A DNA stretch of 64,000 nucleotides from an uncultured Alistipes sp. Its GTDB lineage: Bacteria; Bacteroidota; Bacteroidia; Bacteroidales; Rikenellaceae. A program made the position numbers and the translations under genes. This document shows, in pieces, positions 9,536-16,477 of the stretch. Under the pieces are notes generated by a model, which searched no databases, was not told the DNA's origin, and was given only the letters and a program-made list of their open reading frames with translations. Position 1 is the first letter of the stretch. Each line of letters begins with the position of its first letter. The stretch is from assembly GCA_944326855.1 (NCBI GenBank), contig CALVFO010000017.1, forward strand, positions 1-64,000, read 5' to 3'.

Positions 9536-10444
9536 ATGAAAAATCTATTCCTTCTGATGGCCTCAAGTTTGTTGCTGTTTGCCTCTTGTTCCCTGAATGT
9601 AGGCAACGAGGGCAATGATCCGGAGACTCGTCGCAGAATCATTGCTACCTCCATGCACAACAGCAACATGGGGCAAATATTGGTTTGCCTGGATCCGTTT
9701 AACCTGGCTTTTCGATTGAACACCTTGATGATCGAAAGCGAAGCCTACGAAGGCAATGTCAACGACAATGCGCTTGCCAAAATGCGTGAAGATCTGTTCG
9801 GAACCTCGACAACGATCACTTCTGACAACGAAGGTGTATACACCCTGGTTTTAAAAGGTCAAGGAAAACAAGATTACCTCCATTCAGGGACTTTGGTGAT
9901 ACAGACCAACGGAAGCACGCTCTCCAATGGAAATACATGGTCTTTAAGTATTCCTAAAACGGCGGAATATAGTTTCAGCATGTCAGGAACGACCGTCGCT
10001 TTATATACCGACAGCTATACAATTACATCGACCGAAGACAATAAATGGGAAATTCAAATCCGCAAACTGGTCTCCAATCAACCCGAAACGGATTACACCG
10101 AGACCAAATCCGATTGGAGTGGAAAAATCACCATGACTCAAGATAAGTTTACGGATCAAACGCTCAATTCGATTTCCAAATCAACCTACACCATGGAGGT
10201 TGAAAGCGCTTATCAAATCACCACCATGTACGTAACCGATACCATGTCGGTACAAACTATCGATCCGCTGGTTTTCAACCCCGAATGCGGACAAAGTGAA
10301 ATTGTGGGCGCCGGATCAATGCGTTCGGCCTTCACATATCCGTGGTCGGATCCTCTCGACTTTACGCTCAGTGAATGGAAAGGCGAAGGCACCGAATGTG
10401 ATCCGGAGATCGAAGTACAATATTACGGAGTCGTACAAGAATAG
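9536..10444 (+). CDS. Unrecognised secreted lipoprotein, beta-rich
   Basis: I do not recognise this 302-residue protein. It has a clear lipoprotein signal with lipobox FASC (Cys18), so it is expected to be anchored on the outer membrane. The rest is Thr/Ser/Asn-rich and beta-like, with YTLVLKGQGKQDY and STYTMEVESAYQ typical of Bacteroidales surface lipoproteins. GC is lower than in neighbouring housekeeping genes. It stands alone, with its own promoter and a strong terminator directly behind it. Only two Cys (one of them the lipidated Cys) lie near the N-terminus and few elsewhere, and no catalytic motif is visible. Confidence 0.75.
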   Translation: MKNLFLLMASSLLLFASCSLNVGNEGNDPETRRRIIATSMHNSNMGQILVCLDPFNLAFRLNTLMIESEAYEGNVNDNALAKMREDLFGTSTTITSDNEGVYTLVLKGQGKQDYLHSGTLVIQTNGSTLSNGNTWSLSIPKTAEYSFSMSGTTVALYTDSYTITSTEDNKWEIQIRKLVSNQPETDYTETKSDWSGKITMTQDKFTDQTLNSISKSTYTMEVESAYQITTMYVTDTMSVQTIDPLVFNPECGQSEIVGAGSMRSAFTYPWSDPLDFTLSEWKGEGTECDPEIEVQYYGVVQE

Positions 10445-10463
10445 GCATTCATTTCTACCCTAC

Positions 10464-10498
10464 AAAAAAAGGTTTCGAACAGTTCGAAACCTTTTTTT
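10464..10498. terminator. Rho-independent terminator after the 9536 lipoprotein
   Basis: The hairpin GGTTTCGAA / TTCGAAACC has a 3-base loop and is flanked by a run of A on the left and T on the right, so it could work in both directions. Confidence 0.85.
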
Positions 10499-10565
10499 AT
10501 ATCGTCGAACGCACAAATTTCGCCTCAGACAGAAAGTCATATGACTCAATTCGAAAAAAAATAGC

Positions 10566-10574
10566 GATATTTGC
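10566..10574 (+). promoter_or_regulatory. -7 element for asnS
   Basis: GATATTTGC differs from TAnnTTTGC at one base. It lies 33 bases before the asnS ATG. Confidence 0.45.
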
Positions 10575-10606
10575 AAACCAAAGAATCATTATAACCTGAA
10601 AGAATT

Positions 10607-12004
10607 ATGTTAAGCGGAGGCAGAATTAAAGTCGTCGACCTGCTGAAGACGACGGAACTCGACCGGGAGGTCATGGTGAAAGGTTGGGTCAGAACCAAAC
10701 GTGGCAATAAGAATGTAGCTTTCATTGCCCTGAACGATGGCTCCTCGATCAACAACATACAACTGGTAGTAGATGTCGCTCATTTCGACGAAGCCTTATT
10801 GCGTCGTATCACTACCGGCTCCTGCATCTGTGCCGAAGGTAAACTGGTCGCCTCCCAAGGGGCAGGACAGGGTGTGGAAATTCAAACCCGTTCAATCGAA
10901 CTGTACGGAGGAGCCGATCCCGAAACCTACCCGCTCCAGAAAAAGGGACACTCTCTGGAATTTCTGCGGGAAATTGCCTATTTGCGTCCCCGCACCAACA
11001 CATTCGGCGCCGTATTGCGCATTCGCCACGCCATGGCATACGCCATTCACAAATATTTCAACGACCGCGGATTTTTCTATCTGCATACGCCGCTCATTAC
11101 GGGCAGCGACGCTGAAGGCGCCGGGGCCATGTTCTCGGTCACGACGCTCGATATGAGCAATCCGCCGCGTACGCCCGAAGGAGCTGTGGATTACAGCCAG
11201 GACTTCTTCGGCAAACCCTGCAACCTGACCGTCTCGGGACAGCTCGAAGGCGAATTGGGCGCACTGGCCATGGGACAGATTTACACGTTCGGGCCTACCT
11301 TCCGTGCCGAAAATTCCAATACGCCCCGCCACCTGGCCGAATTCTGGATGATCGAACCGGAAATTGCCTTCTACGAACTGGAAGACAACATGGATCTGGC
11401 CGAAGATTTTCTGAAATACCTGATTCGTTATGCCCTGGAAAATTGCCAGGACGATTTGGCTTTCCTGCAAAAAATGTACGACGGAGAGCTGATCGACCGG
11501 TTGAAGTTCGTGGTGGAAAACGAATTTGTGCGGTTGGATTACAGCGAAGGGATCAAAATCCTGATGGAAAGCGGTCAGAAATTCGAATTCCCGGTCAGCT
11601 GGGGCCTCGACCTGCAAAGCGAACACGAACGTTACCTGGTAGAAAAGCATTTCAAAAAGCCGGTAATCCTGATCAACTACCCCAAAGAGATCAAGGCATT
11701 TTACATGAAACTCAACGAAGACGGGAAAACCGTTCGTGCCATGGATGTACTTTTCCCGAAGATCGGCGAAATCATCGGCGGCTCCCAACGCGAAGAAAAT
11801 TACGACAAACTCAAACAACGTATCGAAGAGTTGCACATTCCCGAAAAAGACATCTGGTGGTATCTGGATACCCGGCGTTGGGGTTCGGCTCCGCACAGCG
11901 GTTTCGGGCTGGGTTTCGAACGACTTTTGCTCTTTGTAACCGGCATGGCCAACATTCGGGATGTAATTCCTTTCCCGCGTACGCCTAAAAATGCTGATTT
12001 TTAG
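10607..12004 (+). CDS. asnS: Asparaginyl-tRNA synthetase
   Basis: This class IIb synthetase charges tRNA-Asn. The 465 residues show an N-terminal OB-fold anticodon domain (about 10-120, with [19 protein letters not shown]). The catalytic domain follows, with [16 protein letters not shown], motif 2 around [22 protein letters not shown] and motif 3 [10 protein letters not shown] near the C-terminus. The ending [11 protein letters not shown] is diagnostic of AsnRS rather than AspRS. Length is normal. It is followed by rpoN, which has its own promoter. Confidence 0.97.
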   Translation: MLSGGRIKVVDLLKTTELDREVMVKGWVRTKRGNKNVAFIALNDGSSINNIQLVVDVAHFDEALLRRITTGSCICAEGKLVASQGAGQGVEIQTRSIELYGGADPETYPLQKKGHSLEFLREIAYLRPRTNTFGAVLRIRHAMAYAIHKYFNDRGFFYLHTPLITGSDAEGAGAMFSVTTLDMSNPPRTPEGAVDYSQDFFGKPCNLTVSGQLEGELGALAMGQIYTFGPTFRAENSNTPRHLAEFWMIEPEIAFYELEDNMDLAEDFLKYLIRYALENCQDDLAFLQKMYDGELIDRLKFVVENEFVRLDYSEGIKILMESGQKFEFPVSWGLDLQSEHERYLVEKHFKKPVILINYPKEIKAFYMKLNEDGKTVRAMDVLFPKIGEIIGGSQREENYDKLKQRIEELHIPEKDIWWYLDTRRWGSAPHSGFGLGFERLLLFVTGMANIRDVIPFPRTPKNADF

Positions 12005-12014
12005 AAAAAAATCG

Positions 12015-12023
12015 TATATTTGC
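12015..12023 (+). promoter_or_regulatory. -7 element for rpoN
   Basis: TATATTTGC is a perfect TAnnTTTGC match, 109 bases before the rpoN start. It leaves a structured leader. Confidence 0.6.
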
Positions 12024-12053
12024 CTAAACAGAACTCAAATAATCGCTTTCAGA

Positions 12054-12093
12054 GGTTTTCAATTTCGGTCGAAAACCCTTGGGGTGGTTTTTT
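12054..12093 (+). promoter_or_regulatory. Candidate attenuator-like structure in the rpoN leader
   Basis: Two mutually exclusive stems can form. GGTTTTC (12054-12060) pairs with GAAAACC (12071-12077). Alternatively, AAAACC (12072-12077) pairs with GGTTTT (12086-12091), which runs into Ts like a terminator. Purely a sequence-pairing inference. Confidence 0.3.
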
Positions 12094-12131
12094 AACAAGT
12101 ATTTTTCAGTTCCCTTAAGGTTGGAGGCGAT

Positions 12132-13562
12132 ATGGCAAGCGTCAGTCAACGGCAGGTACAAAAATTACTGCAAAAGCTATCCCCGCAGCAGATTCAAATG
12201 ATCAAGCTGCTGGAGTTGCCTGCTTTGCAGCTGGAACAACGAATCAAACAGGAAATCGAAGAAAATCCGGTCCTGGAAGAGGAAGCCACCGAAGAACAGG
12301 AAGAGCAACAGCCCAAAGAGGTTTCTGTCGATGAATATTTTGCCGAAGACGATACGCCCCGGTACAAATACCAGATCAACAACTTTTCCAAAGATGACGA
12401 CCGCCGTCCGGTATACATCTCCGAAGGACAGTCGTTTCAGGAAAACCTGATTCAACAATTGGGCTATAAACGCCTTACGCCTCATCAGGAAAAACTGGCC
12501 GAATACCTGATCGGCAGCCTGGACGACGACGGATATCTGCGGCGCGATCTGGTTTCCGTAGCCGATGATCTGGCCTTCACGCAAGGAATCGAAGTCTCCG
12601 TGGGCGAATTGGAAGAGGTATTGCGGATCATCCAGCAACTGGAACCCGCCGGAGTAGGGGCCCGGACCCTTCAGGAATGCCTGTTGCTGCAATTGAACGC
12701 CAAACCGTTGCCTGCACGTATCCAGCAACTGGCGCGCAAATTGCTGACCCAATATTTTGACGAATTCACCAAAAAGCATTACGACAAGTTGATGACTCGA
12801 CTGGGCGTCAATGCCGACGAATTCCGGGAAGTGGTCGAAGAAATTCTTCGGCTCTCTCCGAAACCGGGCAACCTCTATACCGAAGGACGCAACGAAATGC
12901 AACCCTATGTCGTCCCGGATTTTATCCTGGACTACCAAAACGGAGTTTTCGATTTGAGCCTCAATGCCTCGAACATTCCCGACATCAAGATCAACCGTCG
13001 CTACATGGATATGATCCGCGAAATGGTAAACGACGATCAGGGAAAACAAACTTCGGGAAAAGGAAAAGAAGCCATACAATTCGTCAAAAGCAAGATCGAT
13101 TCGGCCAAATGGTTCATTTCGGCGATCAAACAACGACAAGATACGCTGATGCGCACCATGCAAGCCATATTGAACTACCAGCGCGACTATTTCGTGGAAG
13201 GCGATCCGACCAAACTGCGCCCGATGATCCTCAAGGATATCGCCGATGCAACCTCTCTGGACGTTTCGACCATTTCACGAGTCGTCAACAGTAAATATGT
13301 GCAAACCCACTTCGGCATTCTTCCGCTCAAGCAACTGTTCTCGGAAGCGATGCAAACCGACAGCGGGGAAGAAGTCTCCTCGTACGAAATCAAGCAACTG
13401 CTGCAAGAGTGCGTAGACAAGGAGGATAAACACAAACCCTTAACGGACGAAGTGCTGATGGATATACTCAACAGCAAGGGGTACCACATTGCGCGACGGA
13501 CCGTGGCCAAATACCGGGAAATGCTCGGTATCCCGGTCGCCCGATTGCGCAAGGAAATTTAA
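12132..13562 (+). CDS. rpoN: RNA polymerase sigma-54 factor RpoN
   Basis: Sigma-54 directs RNA polymerase to -24/-12 promoters and needs an AAA+ enhancer-binding activator. The 476-residue protein has the Gln/Leu-rich region I (LLQKLSPQQIQMIKLLELP near the N-terminus), an acidic region II, the core-binding and helix-turn-helix domains (around DVSTISRVVNSKYV), and the RpoN box ARRTVAKYRE at 454-463. Length is normal. No activator gene lies in the window. The neighbouring plus-strand region holds four candidate -24/-12 sites, suggesting it acts on nearby genes. A PAP2-like gene begins 8 bases after its stop and is probably co-transcribed. Confidence 0.97.
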   Translation: MASVSQRQVQKLLQKLSPQQIQMIKLLELPALQLEQRIKQEIEENPVLEEEATEEQEEQQPKEVSVDEYFAEDDTPRYKYQINNFSKDDDRRPVYISEGQSFQENLIQQLGYKRLTPHQEKLAEYLIGSLDDDGYLRRDLVSVADDLAFTQGIEVSVGELEEVLRIIQQLEPAGVGARTLQECLLLQLNAKPLPARIQQLARKLLTQYFDEFTKKHYDKLMTRLGVNADEFREVVEEILRLSPKPGNLYTEGRNEMQPYVVPDFILDYQNGVFDLSLNASNIPDIKINRRYMDMIREMVNDDQGKQTSGKGKEAIQFVKSKIDSAKWFISAIKQRQDTLMRTMQAILNYQRDYFVEGDPTKLRPMILKDIADATSLDVSTISRVVNSKYVQTHFGILPLKQLFSEAMQTDSGEEVSSYEIKQLLQECVDKEDKHKPLTDEVLMDILNSKGYHIARRTVAKYREMLGIPVARLRKEI

Positions 13563-13570
13563 ACGCAACT

Positions 13571-14191
13571 ATGAAGACTGAGTGGTTGACACGTTTGAGT
13601 AAGACGATTTCTTTTGCGTTGCACCCATTACTCGTCCCTACATGGGCAGTACTGCTGCTCCTGTTCGGACACACGATTATGAACGGCATCTCAATGAGAT
13701 CCAAGGCGTTCTTTGTGGCAATTGTCGTATTAAACACATGGATCATTCCGGCATTGTGCATCGGACTGTTACGCAGCCTGAGGCTAATCCCGGACCTGAG
13801 CCTGGACGAACCGAAACACCGCATGATTCCGATGGTGATCGTCATTTTGGGGTATATCTCGTGCGCGTTCATGCTCTCCGACCTGATGATGGCTTTCCTG
13901 ATTCGACGCTTTTTGTTCGCGGCCATCGGATGCGTCCTGTTCACGTTGGTGATTACTCCTTTCTGGAAAATCAGCCTGCACATGACCGCCACCGGCGGAT
14001 TATTGGCCATGTTGTTTATACTCAACCTGTCCGGTTTCGGCCAGTTCGCTTATACCTTATTGACGTTTATCGTACTGGCGGGAGCTTTGGGAAGTGCGAG
14101 ACTCTGGTTGGGACACCACAACCTGTGGCAAGTAACGGCAGGTTTTACCGGAGGCTTTTTAATCGCTTCGGCGGCCATCTTGTTCACCTGA
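13571..14191 (+). CDS. PAP2-like integral membrane protein
   Basis: A 206-residue protein with about six hydrophobic segments and very little else. The C-terminal half has weak resemblance to the PAP2 phosphatase core: KISLHMTATGG sits where PAP2 proteins carry PSGH, and SARLWLGHHNLWQVTAG resembles SRxxxxxHxxxQ. The classic KxxxxxxRP block is not evident, so enzyme activity is doubtful. It follows rpoN by 8 bases, a conserved-looking arrangement that suggests shared transcription. It may be a lipid or undecaprenyl-phosphate related protein; that is inference. Confidence 0.75.
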   Translation: MKTEWLTRLSKTISFALHPLLVPTWAVLLLLFGHTIMNGISMRSKAFFVAIVVLNTWIIPALCIGLLRSLRLIPDLSLDEPKHRMIPMVIVILGYISCAFMLSDLMMAFLIRRFLFAAIGCVLFTLVITPFWKISLHMTATGGLLAMLFILNLSGFGQFAYTLLTFIVLAGALGSARLWLGHHNLWQVTAGFTGGFLIASAAILFT

Positions 14192-14255
14192 CAACCAGAC
14201 TCGGCCGACCATAAAGTTTTTTAAAATTTTTAAAAATCAATTCAACCTGTGTATT

Positions 14256-14272
14256 TTGGCATGGAAGTTGAT
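14256..14272 (+). promoter_or_regulatory. Candidate sigma-54 promoter, site D
   Basis: The sequence TTGGCATG-GAAG-TTGAT matches the TTGGCACG-N4-TTGCW consensus except at two positions. The GG and the -12 G are exactly 12 bases apart. It lies 37 bases before a tiny ATG frame at 14295 and about 150 bases before a terminator-like structure. Confidence 0.5.
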
Positions 14273-14294
14273 CTATTGTTTTTCAGATAACATT

Positions 14295-14357
14295 ATGTCA
14301 GAAAATAAAAAAATGTCAGCTTTCGTACAATACAACAGGTTATATCAAGTTATATAA
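14295..14357 (+). CDS. Possible 20-residue leader peptide or microprotein
   Basis: A short frame (MSENKKMSAFVQYNRLYQVI) begins about 13 bases after the start site predicted from sigma-54 site D. It ends inside an 8-bp inverted repeat (14338-14345 / 14352-14359). Nothing but position supports translation. Confidence 0.2.
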   Translation: MSENKKMSAFVQYNRLYQVI

Positions 14358-14359
14358 CC
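14338..14359. repeat. Inverted repeat GGTTATAT / ATATAACC
   Basis: A perfect 8-bp palindrome with a 6-base loop (CAAGTT). It could be an operator, or a hairpin in the transcript from site D. Confidence 0.4.
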
Positions 14360-14389
14360 AGGAAACATGGTTTTTTCATTTTATTGATT

Positions 14390-14397
14390 TAAGTTTG
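14390..14397 (+). promoter_or_regulatory. -7 element in front of the candidate small RNA
   Basis: TAAGTTTG matches TAnnTTTG exactly. The predicted start would be about 14403-14406, directly before the hairpins at 14411-14460. Confidence 0.5.
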
Positions 14398-14403
14398 GGT
14401 TAG

Positions 14404-14467
14404 TAGTTTAGGAGTCGCCAGACTCCGACAAAGGAGGCAGCCGGGAGGCTCCCTCCTTGTGTTTTTT
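14404..14467 (+). ncRNA. Candidate structured small RNA ending in an intrinsic terminator
   Basis: Two stem-loops follow each other. GGAGTC-GCCA-GACTCC (14411-14426) is a perfect 6-bp stem. A longer hairpin at 14428-14460 has a 9-bp stem with one bulged A and an inner AGCC/GGCT stem, and is followed by a run of six T. A perfect -7 element sits just before it, which would give a transcript of about 64 nt. Alternatively the second hairpin is simply the terminator of a transcript from rpoN or from sigma-54 site D. I do not recognise a known RNA family. Confidence 0.4.
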
Positions 14468-14664
14468 AAGGCGTCTTCTCTCTTCCGAGCATGCTGATGC
14501 GCCCGTTCCAGCCACCGACATGGCGCAAAAACAGAAACACAAGATCTCCCCCGCAGCAGAACGGCATCAGAAACCCGTTTATCCATGCCCGATTTTTCCA
14601 CAGATTCGGCTTTCCCGTTTCCCGACAGCTTGAAAATCGCCATTTCCGGCAGCGAACGACAAAT

Positions 14665-14681
14665 GTGGCCTATTTCTTGAT
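14665..14681 (+). promoter_or_regulatory. Candidate sigma-54 promoter, site A
   Basis: GTGGCCTATTTCTTGAT has the -24 TGGC and -12 TTG with the GG and G exactly 12 bases apart. The middle of the -24 box deviates, so it is the weakest of the four sites. It lies 54 bases (GG to ATG) before the first PepSY-like gene. Confidence 0.4.
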
Positions 14682-14720
14682 AGTTTTTTCATGAAACACA
14701 ATACCTAAAATCACACTTTT

Positions 14721-15149
14721 ATGAAAACAATCTATCTGAGCCTCGTTGCTGCCGTCGCACTTCTGCTCTCCTCCTGTGGATCCAGCAACTCCATGCTTCA
14801 GGGTAAAGACCTTCCTGTCGCTGCCCAGGATTTTATCGCAGCCTATTTTCCGAACGCCACCGTACAAGGGGCCCAAAAAGACCCTGAGATCGAAGGAGCC
14901 GTTTACAAAGTCAAACTGGACAATGGATTTGCCTTGGAATTCGACAAAGACGGAATGTGGAGACAGGTAAACGGGACTCCGCAAAGCATACCGGATGTTC
15001 TGATTCCAGCTACGATTTCCGAATATGTCGACCTCAATTTCCCTGAACAGACGATCCTGATTCTCGAACAAGACAAACAGCACTATAAGATTTTCATGCT
15101 CAACGATGTCGAACTTTCTTTCGACAAACAGGGCAACCCGCTTCCCTGA
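14721..15149 (+). CDS. PepSY-like domain lipoprotein (first of three)
   Basis: A 142-residue exported lipoprotein with lipobox SSC (Cys19). The mature part has two related blocks: DLPVAAQDFIAAYFPNATV...YKVKLDNGFALEFDKDGMW, then IPATISEYVDLNFPEQ ...YKIFMLNDVELSFDKQG. This is the tandem pattern of the Bacteroidetes PepSY-like (BLIP-like, formerly DUF2874) family. Function is unknown; family members are small periplasmic or surface proteins often induced by envelope stress or host conditions. A terminator follows at once, so it forms its own unit. A sigma-54-type site precedes it. Confidence 0.85.
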   Translation: MKTIYLSLVAAVALLLSSCGSSNSMLQGKDLPVAAQDFIAAYFPNATVQGAQKDPEIEGAVYKVKLDNGFALEFDKDGMWRQVNGTPQSIPDVLIPATISEYVDLNFPEQTILILEQDKQHYKIFMLNDVELSFDKQGNPLP

Positions 15150-15176
15150 AAGAGTTCTGCCCCTGAAAAGTCCCTC

Positions 15177-15210
15177 CAGCGCTGCCTCTACGATGCAGCG
15201 CTGTTTTTTT
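15177..15210 (+). terminator. Terminator after the first PepSY-like gene
   Basis: The 9-bp stem CAGCGCTGC / GCAGCGCTG has a 9-base loop and a run of seven T. Confidence 0.88.
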
Positions 15211-15227
15211 GAGGCTTTCACCTCGCT

Positions 15228-15244
15228 CTGGCACAAGAATTGGT
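15228..15244 (+). promoter_or_regulatory. Candidate sigma-54 promoter, site B
   Basis: CTGGCACAAGAATTGGT has a perfect -24 TGGCAC and a -12 TTG at the exact sigma-54 spacing. The -12 C is replaced by G. It lies 47 bases (GG to ATG) before the second PepSY-like gene, just behind the previous terminator. Confidence 0.55.
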
Positions 15245-15276
15245 CTTACATACCCCGATCTATCACTGCTGAAACC

Positions 15277-15717
15277 ATGAAAAAATTATTTTTACTGCTG
15301 TTTATCCTGCCCGTTACCTGGTCGGTGTCCCAGGCGATGAACGATGAACCCGCTGCCATGAACAGGACGCTGCCCGACAAAGCCGTTCAATTCATCGAAA
15401 AGCATTTTCCGAACGACGACATTCTGCAAATCTCCACCGAATATGCCCGACAGGGCGAATCGTACGAAGTAAAACTCGAAAATGGTTTCGAGCTCACGTT
15501 CGACAAGCAGGGCCATTGGGTGGAAGTCGATGGGGAGATGCAGAGCGTACCCCATGCAATCATTCCGGGTAAGATTGCGGATTACATCCACAAGCATTAC
15601 GCCGGCGAACGAATCGTTTCGATCGAGAACGAGGATCAGCATTACGAGGTAAGGCTATCCGGGGGACAAGAGCTCACCTTCGAACGTAACGGCAAATTCA
15701 GTGGACGAGAGAATTGA
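15277..15717 (+). CDS. PepSY-like domain periplasmic protein (second of three)
   Basis: This 146-residue protein has a Sec signal peptide without a lipobox (cleavage near SQA-MNDE), so it should be soluble in the periplasm. It has the same two-block layout as its neighbours: TLPDKAVQFIEKHFPNDD ...YEVKLENGFELTFDKQGHW, and IIPGKIADYIHKHYAGE ...YEVRLSGGQELTFERNG. The frame is open further upstream, but the signal peptide sets the start at 15277. It is bounded by its own terminator and preceded by the best of the sigma-54-type sites. Confidence 0.85.
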   Translation: MKKLFLLLFILPVTWSVSQAMNDEPAAMNRTLPDKAVQFIEKHFPNDDILQISTEYARQGESYEVKLENGFELTFDKQGHWVEVDGEMQSVPHAIIPGKIADYIHKHYAGERIVSIENEDQHYEVRLSGGQELTFERNGKFSGREN

Positions 15718-15745
15718 CAGCCTTTGTCGCTTACTTTTCCCTCGG

Positions 15746-15779
15746 GGAGCCGATCGTTTAGCGATTTCGGCTCCTTTTT
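15746..15779 (+). terminator. Terminator after the second PepSY-like gene
   Basis: The 8-bp stem GGAGCCGA / TCGGCTCC is followed by five T. Confidence 0.85.
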
Positions 15780-15847
15780 ATTTAATCTTTCACTTTAAAT
15801 AAATAAACTTAAATTTTTCTATATTAATATTTTTATATTCACAAATC

Positions 15848-15864
15848 TTGGCATGCGGATTGTC
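15848..15864 (+). promoter_or_regulatory. Candidate sigma-54 promoter, site C
   Basis: TTGGCATG-CGGA-TTGTC has a near-consensus -24 and a -12 TTG at exact spacing. It sits after about 60 bases of very AT-rich DNA and lies 53 bases (GG to ATG) before the third PepSY-like gene. No TAnnTTTG element is visible in this gap. Confidence 0.55.
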
Positions 15865-15902
15865 TCGTATACTCAAAACCGTTTAACGAACAATACTCGA
15901 TC

Positions 15903-16340
15903 ATGAAACAAATACTTATCGCCCTGCTGGCCACCACAGCCACCCTCGGCACCGCCATGGCCTCGAATCCGAAAAACATATTGACCGACAAATTACCCAA
16001 AGAAGCCCGTCAATTAATTCGCTCGAACTATCCGCATCAAACCCTGACCCGGTTGACCACCCACTGGGAAAATGACATCCCTCTCTACCAGGCTAAACTC
16101 GACAATGGAACCCGCTTGTATTTCGACAGCTTCGGAGACTGGAACGTAATCGACAATCCGGATGAATCCCTGCCTAAAGGAATCGTTCCCCGCAAGATCA
16201 CCCGATACGTCAAGAAAAACTTCCCGAACCAATACATCGTCACCGCCGCACATAACCCCTTAACCGGTTCTTACGGCATCATCCTGGACAACGACTGGGA
16301 ATTGACATTCGACGAAAAAGGAAACTACACGGGCTGGTAA
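15903..16340 (+). CDS. PepSY-like domain periplasmic protein (third of three)
   Basis: A 145-residue Sec-exported protein (cleavage near AMA-SNPK) with the same duplicated block structure: LPKEARQLIRSNYPHQT ...YQAKLDNGTRLYFDSFGDW, and VPRKITRYVKKNFPNQY ...YGIILDNDWELTFDEKG. Sequence identity to its two neighbours is moderate, so the duplications are old. A terminator follows. The three genes are separately terminated but seem to share promoter type, arguing for coordinated rather than operonic expression. Confidence 0.85.
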   Translation: MKQILIALLATTATLGTAMASNPKNILTDKLPKEARQLIRSNYPHQTLTRLTTHWENDIPLYQAKLDNGTRLYFDSFGDWNVIDNPDESLPKGIVPRKITRYVKKNFPNQYIVTAAHNPLTGSYGIILDNDWELTFDEKGNYTGW

Positions 16341-16366
16341 TTCCCCCGCATCCTGTCCGAAAACGA

Positions 16367-16392
16367 GGCCGCAACTATTTGTTGCGGCCTTT
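16367..16392 (+). terminator. Terminator after the third PepSY-like gene
   Basis: The 9-bp stem GGCCGCAAC / GTTGCGGCC has a 5-base loop and a short T run. Confidence 0.75.
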
Positions 16393-16441
16393 CCGGTAGA
16401 AATAGCTATAAATAGGGAGGAGAAAATTGGAATCCTGTGCG

Positions 16442-16449
16442 TATCTTTG
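16442..16449 (+). promoter_or_regulatory. -7 element for the feo operon
   Basis: TATCTTTG is a perfect TAnnTTTG match, 36 bases before the feoB start. No Fur box is obvious. Confidence 0.6.
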
Positions 16450-16477
16450 TGTTCTGAATCCTTGAAAGAATCACTTC

